64,000 bases of DNA from Rhodoferax sp. BLA1 (GCF_013416775.1 NZ_SZVI01000010.1:282673-346672); one strand, 5' to 3'. Shown: positions 1 through 9,400, counted from the first letter of the stretch. The notes: generated from the letters alone by a model not told the origin. Numbers and translations are program-made.

Positions 1-6
1 ACGGGT

Positions 7-345
7 TCAGACGGCAGCCACCAGCACCCGGTGCGCCAATCCCGCACCCAGGGCATACCGGCTCTCACCACGCTGCACCACCAAACCGCCACCTTGTTGC
101 TGCACCACGCGGATTTCTGCACCCACGTTGAGTCCGATCTCGGTCATGCGCCGGTCCATGCCGCTGCCACGCAAGGCCGCCACCCGCAGCAACTGGCCCG
201 GTGTGGCCATGCTCAACGGGAAGGTGGCTTGGGTGCGGTTGCTGCTGGCGTGCGTTGCCTGGCCCGCATCTGCCGACGTTGTCCCGTTGGACGCGGGCTG
301 GAACAGGGCGGCATCGTTGCCTGACAGGGCGCTGGAAGTGAACAT
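7..345 (-). CDS. feoA: FeoA-domain ferrous iron transport protein
   Basis: Small cytoplasmic partner of the FeoB ferrous iron permease. The 112-residue product has a low-complexity, Ser/Thr/Ala-rich N-terminal stretch of about 40 residues, followed by a FeoA (SH3-like) domain with ATPGQLLRVAALRGSG, RRMTEIGLNVGAEIRVV and a C-terminal ALGAGLAHRVLV. I start at the ATG at 345 because GAAAG lies just upstream and because a start at 411 would put a Fur box inside the gene. feoB would be expected next, to the left of the window, but is not visible. The N-terminal extension is unusual for FeoA, which is normally about 75-85 residues. Family call is firm; the start is likely. Confidence 0.85.
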   Translation of the reverse strand: MFTSSALSGNDAALFQPASNGTTSADAGQATHASSNRTQATFPLSMATPGQLLRVAALRGSGMDRRMTEIGLNVGAEIRVVQQQGGGLVVQRGESRYALGAGLAHRVLVAAV

Positions 346-381
346 GGTGCTTTCACGGGCTGGTGGAATGACTGGCATATT

Positions 382-400
382 AATAGGAATGATTCGCATT
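382..400 (-). promoter_or_regulatory. Fur box upstream of feoA
   Basis: The plus-strand 19-mer AATAGGAATGATTCGCATT closely resembles the AATGAGAATGATTCTCATT-type Fur operator. It lies 37 bases upstream of the chosen feoA start, so Fe2+-Fur repression of feoA is inferred. Confidence 0.75.
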
Positions 401-498
401 GTTTGTGACAAAGATCAAACAAGCCACAACTATTGACCCGGCTCAAGGTGGTTTGGGGCCCGTGCCGGGCCCCCTGCTCAAAGCTGCTGTTTGAGCGC

Positions 499-1707
499 TC
501 AGGCGTGGAGCCAGTGGTTGTCGACCCGGCCGCTGGCCCAGGCGTGCAACTGGCCGGGCAGGGTGGTGTTGGCCTGATTGACCTCTGCCCCGGTGGCCAC
601 CTGCATCACACCCGCACGCCCACCGACCCAGACCGAACTGGCGTCTACCGCCAGGGCACCGGCCTCGGCCAGGGGGGTGCTGCCCAGATACTGACCATCC
701 AATGCATACCGAGCCACCACCTGGCCCCGGGTGGCGCTGACCAGAAACTGCGCGTGTTGACCCCGCCCGGCCACGGTGACGTCCCCGCCGTAACCCGCGA
801 GTGCTGGTTGGCCAGTGGCCAGAGACAAGGCGCCTTCGGCTTGATCGGCCCAGCTCAGCCGGGCCAGCAGCGGTGCGGCGGCTTTGAGGGCTGGGTCGTC
901 ATGTTCGGCCTGCAAGGCAATGCCCAGGGTGGGTGTGTTGCTGGCCTGGCTGGGGTCGGGCTGCGCCCAAGCCAGGTGGCGCAGGCTCAGGCGCGGGTCT
1001 GGCAAACGCCACTGGCCCAGCCACTCACCGGTATCGGGGTGCAGGCAGCAGATGCTGGGGTCCATCTGCTGCAGTTGGCGTTTGACACGCCCGGTTTCGA
1101 TGCTGGTGTCGATGCCACCATTGGCGACAAACAACATGCCAGCCAGAGGATGTGTCTTTGCTATTGAATGGGTAGCTGGTAGCCCAAGTAGAGCATGGGG
1201 ATCCAGCCCAAAAGTCTTGTATTCTGTCTGCAGCTGCAGGGTGCGGGCGTCACGCACCCCCAGCAGGCCCTGGCCGTTGTTGGTGTCGATTTCGGTGGTG
1301 TAGATGCGCAAGCCGTCCGCACTCACCAACACATGGCCGCTGAACACCCGGTCACTGGCTTGCCACAACCACTGGGCGGGTTGGCCGGGCGTCAGTCGGA
1401 TCAGCCAATCGCCCGGGCGGCGTGCGGCCACCAGCAGGCTGCCGTCGGGCAGCAGGGCCAGGCCGTGGCCCCGTGTGGGCAGTTCCAGCTGGTGCAGCGT
1501 TGTCAGTTGGCCGCTGGCATCGAGCTGCAGCCAACCGGCGAAATGCTGGCTCTGTGAGTTGTCCCAGCAGGCGGCAAAACGCTGCCCGCTGGGGCGCTTG
1601 CGTGTTGTGTGGCTGACCGTGGCGCCAAGTGCTGACCCCAGCGGCAGCAGTGTCAGGGCGCTCAGGCCCAGGCTTTGTAAGGCGGCGCGGCGTGTCAGCG
1701 TCTGCAT
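499..1707 (-). CDS. DUF1513 family periplasmic protein, predicted beta-propeller
   Basis: Belongs to the DUF1513 family, which co-occurs with imelysins and DUF1111 di-heme proteins in iron-regulated clusters; its biochemical role is unknown to me. The N-terminus has a twin-arginine-like signal (TLTRRAALQSLGLSAL, cleavage near GSALGA). Repeated blade-like segments follow, including LPTRGHGLALLPDGSLLVAARR, GHVLVSADGLRIYTTE and GMLFVANGGIDTS. It is the last gene of the operon with the imelysin (its ATG overlaps or lies just after that stop) and the di-heme protein. ATG 1707 gives the neatest Tat signal; ATG 1725 is the alternative. Around residues 170-180 an extra segment (THSIAKTHP) coincides with repeat-like DNA. 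Confidence 0.75.
   Translation of the reverse strand: MQTLTRRAALQSLGLSALTLLPLGSALGATVSHTTRKRPSGQRFAACWDNSQSQHFAGWLQLDASGQLTTLHQLELPTRGHGLALLPDGSLLVAARRPGDWLIRLTPGQPAQWLWQASDRVFSGHVLVSADGLRIYTTEIDTNNGQGLLGVRDARTLQLQTEYKTFGLDPHALLGLPATHSIAKTHPLAGMLFVANGGIDTSIETGRVKRQLQQMDPSICCLHPDTGEWLGQWRLPDPRLSLRHLAWAQPDPSQASNTPTLGIALQAEHDDPALKAAAPLLARLSWADQAEGALSLATGQPALAGYGGDVTVAGRGQHAQFLVSATRGQVVARYALDGQYLGSTPLAEAGALAVDASSVWVGGRAGVMQVATGAEVNQANTTLPGQLHAWASGRVDNHWLHA
1161..1199 (-). repeat. Possible degenerate repeat copy inside the DUF1513 gene
   Basis: CTATTGAATGGGTAGCTGGT followed by AGCCCAAGTAGAGC keeps the AGCT(A/G) and TAGCCC..GGGCTA-like arms of the intergenic repeat family. It falls at a point where the protein carries residues that look extra for its family. 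The call rests on partial resemblance only. Confidence 0.35.
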
Positions 1708-1714
1708 GAGCGGT

Positions 1715-2923
1715 CTAATCCCCATCGGCATCGGAAAAGCCCAGCGCAATGTCGAGGGCACTGGCCACCTCGCTCTGGAACAACACCGTCACCGCTTTGA
1801 GTGCGGCGGTCAGCGCCAGCAGCTCACGCTGTTCGGCTGCACGCGAGCTGGTCTGGGCGGGCAACTGGTTGATGCGGGTGTTGACCGCATCCAGCGCCTG
1901 GGCCCAGCGTTGGGCCAGCGCGATCTGGCCCTGGCCCAGCAACAGCGCCTCAATCGGCACCAGTGCCTGGCCTGGTGTGGGTGGCTGGCTCCGTTGCGCC
2001 TCGCTCAGCCGTCCTTGGGCCAGCAGGCTGTGCCATTGGGCGCGCCAGCCTGCCAGATTGGTCTCGCGCCCCATGCGGGCGAATTGAGGGAGGCTGTTTT
2101 TGCGTGTCTCACCCAGGGTTTGTGCGGTTTTGAGGGGTTTATCCAGATGGGCCCAGCGCAGGCGCTCCAGCCCGCCCAGCCACTGGTTGACCCACTCGGC
2201 CATCGCGATGGCAGTGTCGTCCGGGGTCTGCTCCCAGTCTTTGGCTGCCCAGGTGGTCAGTTCCGTACCCAGCTCCGTGGCCTCGACCTGCACGCCCTGC
2301 GCCAGCAGGCCCAGGTAGCGGCAGCTGGCCTCAGAAGGGGTGATCGACCCGCTGCGTTGGCCTGCTGCCACTGGCCGCCACTGTGTCATCAGCAGCTCCA
2401 TGGCGGGCAAACCTTTGGCGAGGGTGCCCACGGTTTCCATGTCGGCCAGGGTCTGCGGCGCTTTGGCGAGCGCTTTGGTAAGCAGCTCTGGGCGGGTTGG
2501 CCAGAAGTCGATCTGGCGTTGTGAGCGGCGGGTCAACATCGGCCCGACCGCCGGGGTGGACAGGCTTTCCCAGGCCAGCATGGTGTGTTGCCATTGGGTG
2601 TGCAAGCGGGTCCAGGCGGCTTGCCGGGCAGGCAACGGAGTCCCAGGTGTGGGCAAGCTCTGGCAATACTGCTGGGTGGCAGTCACCAGGGCGTCTGCCT
2701 CGGCGGCAAAGCGCTGTGACAGCGGTGGTAAATGTTGGCTGTACAGGCCTTGCATCACCTCGGCGGGGGAATACATGGGCATCAGTACCTGGGTGGCTGA
2801 TGGTGTGGCTGCGTGGCTGGCCACCGTCAGCAGGGCGCTGCCGAGTGCCAGCGCCAGTCTGCGCGCAGGCCCGCTGCCTGGTGTCAAGGGCAGACCTTGA
2901 TGGGGTGTGGTTTGATGCGTCAA
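1715..2923 (-). CDS. Imelysin-family (M75-like) periplasmic protein
   Basis: An imelysin domain protein of about 402 residues, a family of periplasmic or outer-membrane-associated iron-regulated proteins with a helical-bundle fold; the molecular role is unsettled. A signal sequence (ARRLALALGSALLTVASHA) precedes a helical domain with SQHLPPLSQRFAAEADALV, RQAAWTRLHTQWQHTMLAWE and a conserved AVGPMLTRRSQRQIDFWP. The only start before the signal peptide that has a Shine-Dalgarno is TTG at 2923. It is preceded by GGAGG with a 5-base spacer, and both lie in the flank of a repeat element. No in-frame ATG occurs before the mature region except one within the repeat. It lies 54 bases after the DUF1111 gene and is co-transcribed with DUF1513. 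Confidence 0.8.
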   Translation of the reverse strand: MTHQTTPHQGLPLTPGSGPARRLALALGSALLTVASHAATPSATQVLMPMYSPAEVMQGLYSQHLPPLSQRFAAEADALVTATQQYCQSLPTPGTPLPARQAAWTRLHTQWQHTMLAWESLSTPAVGPMLTRRSQRQIDFWPTRPELLTKALAKAPQTLADMETVGTLAKGLPAMELLMTQWRPVAAGQRSGSITPSEASCRYLGLLAQGVQVEATELGTELTTWAAKDWEQTPDDTAIAMAEWVNQWLGGLERLRWAHLDKPLKTAQTLGETRKNSLPQFARMGRETNLAGWRAQWHSLLAQGRLSEAQRSQPPTPGQALVPIEALLLGQGQIALAQRWAQALDAVNTRINQLPAQTSSRAAEQRELLALTAALKAVTVLFQSEVASALDIALGFSDADGD

Positions 2924-2975
2924 ATTGGCCTCCAGCCCTTTTTTAATAAGGGGATATAGCTCTGAAATAAAGAGC
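2924..2975 (-). repeat. Comamonadaceae-type AT-rich repeat between DUF1111 and imelysin genes
   Basis: Read on the minus strand it shows an AGCTAT arm, CCCCTTATTAAAAAAGGGCT and GGAGGCCAATTTG. This is the same layout as copies near 4.5, 13.4, 58.9 and 63.3 kb. The GGAGG end forms the ribosome binding site of the downstream imelysin gene. Confidence 0.75.
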
Positions 2976-2977
2976 AT

Positions 2978-4450
2978 TTAAAGCGATTCCACAAACTTCA
3001 CCAGCGCCGCACGTTGGGTGCGGCTCATCTGCAGGACCTGCTGTTGCGCCGCCTGCGCCTCGCCGCCATGCCACAACACCGCTTCGAGCACCCCATTGGC
3101 GCGGCCATCGTGCAACAGCCGGGTGTGTCCGTTGACCGCCTGGATCAGGCCGATGCCCCACAGCGCCGGGGTTTTCCACTGGCTGCCACTGGCGGCAAAG
3201 TCGGGCCGTCCGTCGGCCAGGCCCGGGCCCATGTCATGCAGCAGCAAGTCGGTATAGGGCCAGATGGTCTGGCCGTTGAGGGTCGGGCTGCTCATGCTGG
3301 GGTTGGGCCCCTGGTGGGTGGTGTAACTCGGGCGGTGGCAGCTGGCGCAACCGGCCTGCTCAAACAGCGCCTGGCCCTGGCGCACCTGCGGGTTGTTGAT
3401 CTGGCGCCGTGCCACCGGGGCCAGCACCGCCTGGTAAAACACCACGTCTTCCAGCGTGGACTGGTCGATCTCAAAAGCGCCGCCGTGGCCGCCACTGGCC
3501 GCTTGCAGGCAATCTTTCTGCACCGGGGTACAGCCCTCACCGGGTGCCCAGACCGAGGTGATGCCGATGTCACCGCGGAAGGCGCCCGCCGTCTGGTGGG
3601 CGATGCTGGCCACATTGGCCTTCCAGCCGAAGCGTCCTACCATTTCTTTTTGCGCCACCGCGTCCCACACTCGGTTGACTTGGCCTTTGATGGGGCCGGG
3701 GCTGGCCGCCTGGTCGGCGGCGTTTTGCAGGATGTCGGCCTCGGCAATCGCCTCCAGCAGGCCAATGCCCATCAGCTGCGGCGCCACACGCGGGCTGACC
3801 AACACCTTGGGTGACATCGGGCCATAGGCCAGTTGCCTGAAGCCATACACCGGCTGCTGCAGGGTGTAGCGGCTGCCGTCGGTAAAACGGCCACGCACGG
3901 GTGTGGTGCGCAACGTGACCTCACCCTCGGGGCGCACGCCTTGCACGGCGGCATTGTTGAACTGGCCGCCATAGGTCGGCTCGGGCAATACACCTTCGTG
4001 CGGGTCGGCCACACCGGGTACCGACAGGCGCATCAGCAAGCCCACCGGCTGCTCATGGCGGCCAGCTTTGACCTCGGGCGGGCGGCCCCGGCCATCGAGC
4101 GCGTGGCAGCCGCCGCAGGAGCGCGCGATGAAATGCGGGCCCAGACCGTCGCGCACCTTGGTGGAGGCGGGTGCCTCGACCCAGTTGCGTTTGAAAAACG
4201 AGTTGCCAATCGCAAACCGGGTGCGTTCCTCGTCGCTCAGGTTGGCGGCGGGCAAAGAGAACGCGTTTTTGCCATCCACCCACACGGTGGTGGCGCCACC
4301 CGTGAGTTCTCCGGGGGGCGGGCTCGTCTCGGCCGCGTGCAGGGGTGTGGCCAGCAGCAGCCCAAGCGTCGCCGTGAGTAGCAGAGGCTGGGCCCCGGTG
4401 GTGAACGGCCAGCGCGTGGCTGGAGCGGAGGAGGTCAGAGAAAGCTGCAT
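2978..4450 (-). CDS. DUF1111 di-heme oxidoreductase ('thiol oxidoreductase')
   Basis: Exported c-type di-heme protein of the DUF1111 family. After a signal peptide (LLLTATLGLLLATPLHAAE) come two CxxCH heme sites: RSCGGCHALDGRGRPPE near residue 110 and AGCASCHRPSYTT near residue 370. Met and His candidates for axial ligands follow, and the C-terminal LWGIGLIQAVNGHTRLLHDG is typical. The annotated name thiol oxidoreductase is historical, and the substrate is unknown. It is the first gene of the Fur-box-preceded operon with imelysin and DUF1513, the same trio seen near IrpA/IcmP-type imelysins in pseudomonads. ATG 4450 gives a compact signal peptide; TTG 4474 is an in-frame alternative. Confidence 0.82.
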   Translation of the reverse strand: MQLSLTSSAPATRWPFTTGAQPLLLTATLGLLLATPLHAAETSPPPGELTGGATTVWVDGKNAFSLPAANLSDEERTRFAIGNSFFKRNWVEAPASTKVRDGLGPHFIARSCGGCHALDGRGRPPEVKAGRHEQPVGLLMRLSVPGVADPHEGVLPEPTYGGQFNNAAVQGVRPEGEVTLRTTPVRGRFTDGSRYTLQQPVYGFRQLAYGPMSPKVLVSPRVAPQLMGIGLLEAIAEADILQNAADQAASPGPIKGQVNRVWDAVAQKEMVGRFGWKANVASIAHQTAGAFRGDIGITSVWAPGEGCTPVQKDCLQAASGGHGGAFEIDQSTLEDVVFYQAVLAPVARRQINNPQVRQGQALFEQAGCASCHRPSYTTHQGPNPSMSSPTLNGQTIWPYTDLLLHDMGPGLADGRPDFAASGSQWKTPALWGIGLIQAVNGHTRLLHDGRANGVLEAVLWHGGEAQAAQQQVLQMSRTQRAALVKFVESL

Positions 4451-4472
4451 GGGGACTGGCTTGATGTTCTTC

Positions 4473-4521
4473 AAAATAAATAGCTGCTAGCCCTTTTTAA
4501 ATAAGGGCTAGAGGCACTTTT
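4473..4521 (+). repeat. AT-rich repeat in the leader of the di-heme/imelysin operon
   Basis: The sequence has AATAGCTGCTAGCCC, a short AT loop, ATAAGGGCTAGAGGC and a T-rich end. Its inverted arms GCTAGCCCTTTTT/AAATAAGGGCTAG can fold into a hairpin. It lies between the Fur box and the start of the operon. Confidence 0.8.
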
Positions 4522-4683
4522 GGCTTGTAACTCTGGCAGACCTGCACGGCGCCCGACCACGTGTCTGGTGTGACGGTGGGGCAGCAACGCAGGTTGTGAG
4601 ATTTCATGCGGGTGGGTGTGATGAGGGTGACAAAGCTGTCTGCAGGCCACAACTGGCAAGAAGCGGCTTGGCCACAGTATACA

Positions 4684-4702
4684 AACAAGAACCGTTCTCA
4701 TT
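4684..4702 (-). promoter_or_regulatory. Fur box upstream of the di-heme/imelysin/DUF1513 operon
   Basis: On the minus strand the 19-mer AATGAGAACGGTTCTTGTT matches the AATGAGAACGATTCTCATT consensus at about 16 of 19 positions. It lies between hmuV and the DUF1111 gene, about 235 bases upstream of the latter. The leader between them holds the repeat and no convincing gene. Confidence 0.75.
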
Positions 4703-4766
4703 GAAGTGGCATCAAGGTGGTCGGCAAACCCTGGCACCACCATTCGGGCGCTTGTCAACCCGAGGC

Positions 4767-5081
4767 TTACTCCGGCACGTAGACGATGCCGCCGTCCTTC
4801 ATCCGGTAGGCGGTGCCAGCCTTGGCGCCTTCACCCTGACCGATCTGGCCGCTGGCTTTGTAGCGCTCGATTTTTTCGCCCTTTTTCACCATCATTTCCA
4901 TGGTCGGTTTGCCTGCATCGGTGATCACGGTCACGTCACGCTGGCTGAAGCTGTTGAGCATCGGGTTTTGCGCCACGGTGATCAACAAGGCGGCGATGAT
5001 CACCAGAAAGATGTCGATGATGTTGACCACCGACAGGATCGGGTCGTCGTTCTCGGGTTCGTGGAGCAATTTCAGGCTCAT
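4767..5081 (-). CDS. hmuV: HmuV-like DUF2149 protein (ExbD-like single-span subunit)
   Basis: A 104-residue DUF2149 protein. It has one transmembrane helix (DDPILSVVNIIDIFLVIIAA, residues 12-31) followed by a periplasmic tail ending KDGGIVYVPE. The helix carries Asp23 in an NIIDIFLV context, resembling the proton-path Asp of ExbD (TPLVDVMLV), so it probably pairs with the upstream ExbB-like protein. The start at 5081 is chosen because DUF2149 proteins begin this way; it overlaps the hmuU stop by four bases. In Bacteroidetes hmu operons, HmuU (TolQ/ExbB-like) and HmuV (DUF2149) are encoded next to the CobN-like HmuS. The name is by analogy. Confidence 0.82.
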   Translation of the reverse strand: MSLKLLHEPENDDPILSVVNIIDIFLVIIAALLITVAQNPMLNSFSQRDVTVITDAGKPTMEMMVKKGEKIERYKASGQIGQGEGAKAGTAYRMKDGGIVYVPE

Positions 5082-5554
5082 GCTTTGGCCCTTTGCTGCA
5101 GGATCACCATTTCTTCGGCCAGCCAGCGGCGGCGCACATTGGCCACCCAGTAGGTGATGCTGGCCGCAATCAGCGCCAGAATCACCGCCGAAAACGCCAC
5201 CGTGAGGCTGCCCGACACCTGCGCCAGGTTGCCATCGGACAAGGATTTGAGGGCTGGCCCCATCGGGATCATGGTGCCGACCAGGCCCAGCATGGGGGCA
5301 ATCCGGCTGGCCAGGCATTCGGGCTCCAGCAGCTTGTGGGCAAACAAGTCCAGCTCATCTTCACTGGCCTGCGGGAACTTCTCGGCGTGGCGCAGCAGCG
5401 GGAACCCCCGGCCCTGCTGGGGCTGGCGCCGCTGCAAAGCCTGCACCACAAAGGCACCCAGCGCGTAGAGCGCGTAGACAAACAGCAGGGCGACCAGCCC
5501 CAACACCGGCAGCAAAAACAGCTGGCCCACCTGGTACATCAACAATTCAATCAT
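5078..5554 (-). CDS. hmuU: HmuU-like MotA/TolQ/ExbB proton channel subunit
   Basis: 158-residue inner-membrane protein with three predicted helices: LFLLPVLGLVALLFVYALYA (about 10-30), APMLGLVGTMIPMGPALKSL (about 88-107) and GSLTVAFSAVILALIAASIT (about 115-135). The PMLGLVGTMIPMGPAL segment is the ExbB/TolQ family signature. ATG 5554 is preceded by GAAAG. It is separate from the canonical exbB near 20 kb and is paired with the DUF2149 gene, so it most likely forms a dedicated proton-driven complex for this operon. The gene lies 11 bases after chaN and overlaps hmuV. Confidence 0.85.
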   Translation of the reverse strand: MIELLMYQVGQLFLLPVLGLVALLFVYALYALGAFVVQALQRRQPQQGRGFPLLRHAEKFPQASEDELDLFAHKLLEPECLASRIAPMLGLVGTMIPMGPALKSLSDGNLAQVSGSLTVAFSAVILALIAASITYWVANVRRRWLAEEMVILQQRAKA

Positions 5555-5565
5555 GGAACTTTCTT

Positions 5566-6486
5566 TCATTTGGATTCTGGGGGCTGGGCTGGTGCGGCGG
5601 CAGGGGCCACCAGGCCGGTCAGCGGTTTGGCGCAGGCATCGGGCCGGGGTGTGGCGGCGGTGAACCACAGCAGGTCAAACCCGGCGCTGTCGTAGTCACG
5701 GGGGTTGAGCCTGCCGTCAAGCACCTCCACAAAAGCGATGCTCAGAGCCCGGCTGGGTTCGGCCAGGTACTGGGGCACAGCGCGGTCGCTGCGCAAATGG
5801 CCGGCGCCAGCCACCAGCACCACCGGGCCGGGCACGCTGTCCAGCACCTGGGCCATCTGCAGGTCACGTGCCCGTTGTGCCGCCACGATGCGGGTCAGCA
5901 GTTGGGGGTTGGGGCGGTGACCACAGTGGCCTTCAACCACGTCGTCTTCCAGGTGGGCCATCTGGGTTGCAGACAACACCGGCAACTCGGGTGCCACTTT
6001 GCCCAGGGCGATGTTGCGTGCGTCAGCGCGCGACAGGTTGGCCGCCAGCAAGGGCCAATGCTGCTGCGCGGCGTGGCTGATGAGAGCCTTGTACATCGGC
6101 CAGCGCCAGCCCTCGCGATGGAGTTGGCCCGCGTCGGCCAGGGCTTCGGCATCGGTGGTGCCGCTGTGTTGCGCAGCGCTCAGGGCGCTCTGGTGTTGGA
6201 CATCGAATTGCTCCAGCGCCAGGGCGGGTTGTCGCCCCTGGTCTGCCAGCGCTTGCAGCACCTGCAACTGGCGTGCATGGTGGATGGCACTGTCGTGTTT
6301 TTCACCGAGCAAGACATAACGGCTGGCGCCTGCGCGCTGAAACGCTTGTTGGGAGCTGATGAACTGACCCGAACGCACATCCCAGATGCGGTCCGTCAAC
6401 GCATGGCTTGGCGTGGTGTCGGCGGGTGGGCTGGCACAGGCCGTCAGTATCAGGCTCAAAGTGAGCAGGGGTAACCAGGGTCTCAT
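5566..6486 (-). CDS. chaN: ChaN family heme-binding lipoprotein
   Basis: 306-residue protein with a lipoprotein signal ending in the lipobox LILTAC, so it is probably outer-membrane-anchored and faces the periplasm. The body matches the ChaN / cofacial-heme-binding family: RYVLLGEKHDSAIHHARQLQ (residues about 50-70, including the E-K-H-D motif), LALEQFDV, a helical midsection, and VVLVAGAGHLRSDRAVPQYL near residue 230. Campylobacter ChaN binds paired hemes between monomers. ATG 6486 overlaps the hmuS stop as ATGA and is preceded by GGAG, which I prefer over ATG 6498. Lying inside the operon, it probably holds or passes heme to HmuS. Confidence 0.85.
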   Translation of the reverse strand: MRPWLPLLTLSLILTACASPPADTTPSHALTDRIWDVRSGQFISSQQAFQRAGASRYVLLGEKHDSAIHHARQLQVLQALADQGRQPALALEQFDVQHQSALSAAQHSGTTDAEALADAGQLHREGWRWPMYKALISHAAQQHWPLLAANLSRADARNIALGKVAPELPVLSATQMAHLEDDVVEGHCGHRPNPQLLTRIVAAQRARDLQMAQVLDSVPGPVVLVAGAGHLRSDRAVPQYLAEPSRALSIAFVEVLDGRLNPRDYDSAGFDLLWFTAATPRPDACAKPLTGLVAPAAAPAQPPESK

Positions 6487-9400
6487 GTTGTTCTCCATTG
6501 TTGCCAGGCACCTGCCAGCGGTGCCAAAAATAATAGCGATAGTGCGAGCAATAACAAGGGCTCCAAGGCATTTGGAGTCTCAGGCTGCACAGACTCCAGT
6601 TTCAAACCGGTGATCTGGGGTGGCACAGGCGCTGGCGCCGGTTGGGGAACGGGGGCCGCAGCTGGCGCAGCGACGGGCCGGTTGACAGCGCGAGGGGCTG
6701 AGGGGCTCATCAAGGCCTCCTGGGGCACCTGTGATTGGCTCAGGCCGTAACCTGGCAAACCGACAAATTCCTGCAGGCTGCGGTTGTCGGTGCGCACGTC
6801 AAAGCGTTGGGCCAGGTCCTTGTAGCGTGCTTTCAACTCGTCGACGGTGGCGCTATCGGCTTGCCAGTAACCCTGGCGTGCCATCTCCAGCATGCGTTCC
6901 ATCATCTGCGCCAGGGCATGCGGATTGTTGCGCTCCATCCACTGCGTGATGCCCAGTTGGTGTTTATCGCGCACATACACGTCGGCAAACTCCTGCCACT
7001 GGTCATCACGCACGATCTCGCGTGCCACCGTGGTCCAGCCGGTGAAGTTGTTGAGGCTGTCGAGCATCTGGGTGGTGCCGGCATAACCCTCTTTCATCAG
7101 CGCCTGGATATGGCCTGGGTGAAAGTTGCGTGTGGCCAGTTCCTTGGCCAAAAAGCTGGCGGCATCTTCCGCCTTGCCTGAGCCCGTGCCACGCAGGTTC
7201 GAGATCAACAGCTCCGGCGCTTTGCCGTCGATGTAACGCACCGCTGCGGCAATGCCACCCAGGTACTGGAACGGGTCGTCGGTGGTGAGCATGCCGTACA
7301 GGTTGGAGCTGCGCGCCAGCACCGCCGCCTGAGTGCCTTTGAGCTGGGTCGCGTACAGGTTGACAGCTGTGCTGCCATCGGCTCCGGCCGCACTGGCCAG
7401 ATCGGCGCCACTTTTGCCCCAATCGGCCTCATCCGGGCCATAGGCAAACTGCATTTTGCGCAGGTACAGCTCGGCCATTTTGCGGTCACCTTCGGCCTTG
7501 CTCTTCCAGGTGTCGGTGGCCAGGGCCGCATCGTCCAGGCCGGAGCCGTAGTTGCCTGATGCGCTGGCGAAAATCCGGGTTTCGCCAGCTTTCTGGGCGG
7601 CCTCGGTGCGCCAGCCCTGCGCTGCCAGTTGCCCCGCCACCGTGCGGGTGTTGTGGGCCACCGCGTTGTCGGCCTCGTTGGTGGCCTGTGCGGCCAGTTG
7701 CGCCGCCCGCGCCAGCTGTTTCAACACGTTGGGAAAGTGGTCGCGGTACAGGCCGGTGGCGGACAACACCACGTCAATGCGCGGTCGACCCAGGGTCTGG
7801 CGTGGCACCAGCTTGACGTCCACCACCCGTCCGCCTGCATCCCAGACCGGCTCGACACCCATCGCCCAGAGTGCCTGTGCTTCGAGCAGGCCCTGGTGGC
7901 GCATGGTTTCGACCGACCAGAGAGAGAAGGTGAATTTGGATGGCATCACACCGGTTTTCTGCCGGTGCGCCGCCACCAGTTTGTCCAGCGCTTCCTGGCC
8001 TGCCTTCCAGGCGGCCTGGGTCGGCACACGGGACGGGTCAAAGCCGTACAGGTTACGCCCGGTGGGCAGGCTGTCGGGGTTTTTGATCGGGTCACCGCCG
8101 TAAGACGTGGGGATGTAGCGGCCGTCCAGCGCCGCCAGCAGACCACGGGTTTCACCTTCCGCCTGCAGGTCGGTGAACCAGCGTTGGCCTTGGGCCACCA
8201 TGGCCCGGAGTTTGGGTGGCAGGGTGTCCACGGCTGCGCCTTGCACCAGATGGCGGCGCAACAGTTGGTAGGGCGCGGTCTGCGCGATTTTGCTGAAGTC
8301 CGTCACGACGGCTTCATCCGCCTGTTTGTTGTTGCCGTCCACAAACACCGCCGTGGCTTCCCAGAATGGTGCCCCGAGCATCATCAACACGGTGGCCAGT
8401 TGGCCGTGTTCGCCCGCACCTTTGCCAAAGGTGTGCAAACCCAAGGGTTGCGCGGTCTGGGCCAGTTCGTGCAAATGGTCGTGCAGGGCGTTGACAAAGG
8501 TCGGAAATTCCTGCGCCATGCGCGTCTGGCTCCAGCCCATGTCCAGGTCAATGCGTTCCTTGGCCACGGTTGCCATAAGCTGGGCGCGCAACTGCTCTTT
8601 GACCACACCTTCATCCTGGGCCAGCCAGGCGTGTAAATCGTCGTGCAACTGGGTCAGCACCGAGTGCAGCCCGGCCGGGGCAAATGGCGGGGTCTGGTAG
8701 CTGATGTTGACCGCACGGCCACGCCGTTTGGTCTGCACCGCCTCGCCAATGTTGTCAACGATGTAGGGGTAAATCACCGGCACGTTGCCAATCGCCAGCA
8801 AGGCGTAGTCGGTCACCGACAGGCCGCGCTCTTTGCCGGGTAGCCACTCTTGGGTACCGTGGGTGCCGTAGTGGATCAAGGCATCGGCCTTGAACTGCTC
8901 ACGCATCCACAAATAGCCTGCCATGTAGGAGTGTGGCGGTGCCGCGCTGCTGGAGTGGTAGATGGCTTTGTTTTTGGCATACACACCACCCCCCGCGGGT
9001 TCACCACGAGGTGGTTGCGGCAGGATGCTGATGTTGCCGAGTTTCAGGCGCGGAATCGCAAAGTAGGTTTTGCCATCCCTCTGCACCAGAAATACCGACT
9101 TGTCAGGGTGACCCACAGCCGTTACCCAGGCCTCGCGCTGCGCGTCGGGCAGGCTGGCCAGCCAGGTTTTGTAGGTGGCCAGCGGCATCAGTTCAGCCAG
9201 GCCGTCACGTACCAGTGCGTCCATTTCATCGGCCACGGTGCCGGGACGGTAAAAGGGTTTGAGCAGGCGCTGCATCTGGCGCGTCAGTGTGGCCGCATCG
9301 GGTGTCTCAGTGCGGTAACCTGCTGCCTTCATGGCCGCCAGCGTGGCCTCCAGGCTGGTGGGCAGGTTCATGAAGGAGGCCCCCAGGTTTTTCTCGCCCG

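Noticed and set aside
4471..4758. Open frames in the gap between hmuV and the DUF1111 gene
   Set aside because: They overlap the repeat and Fur box, lack ribosome binding sites and have no family features.
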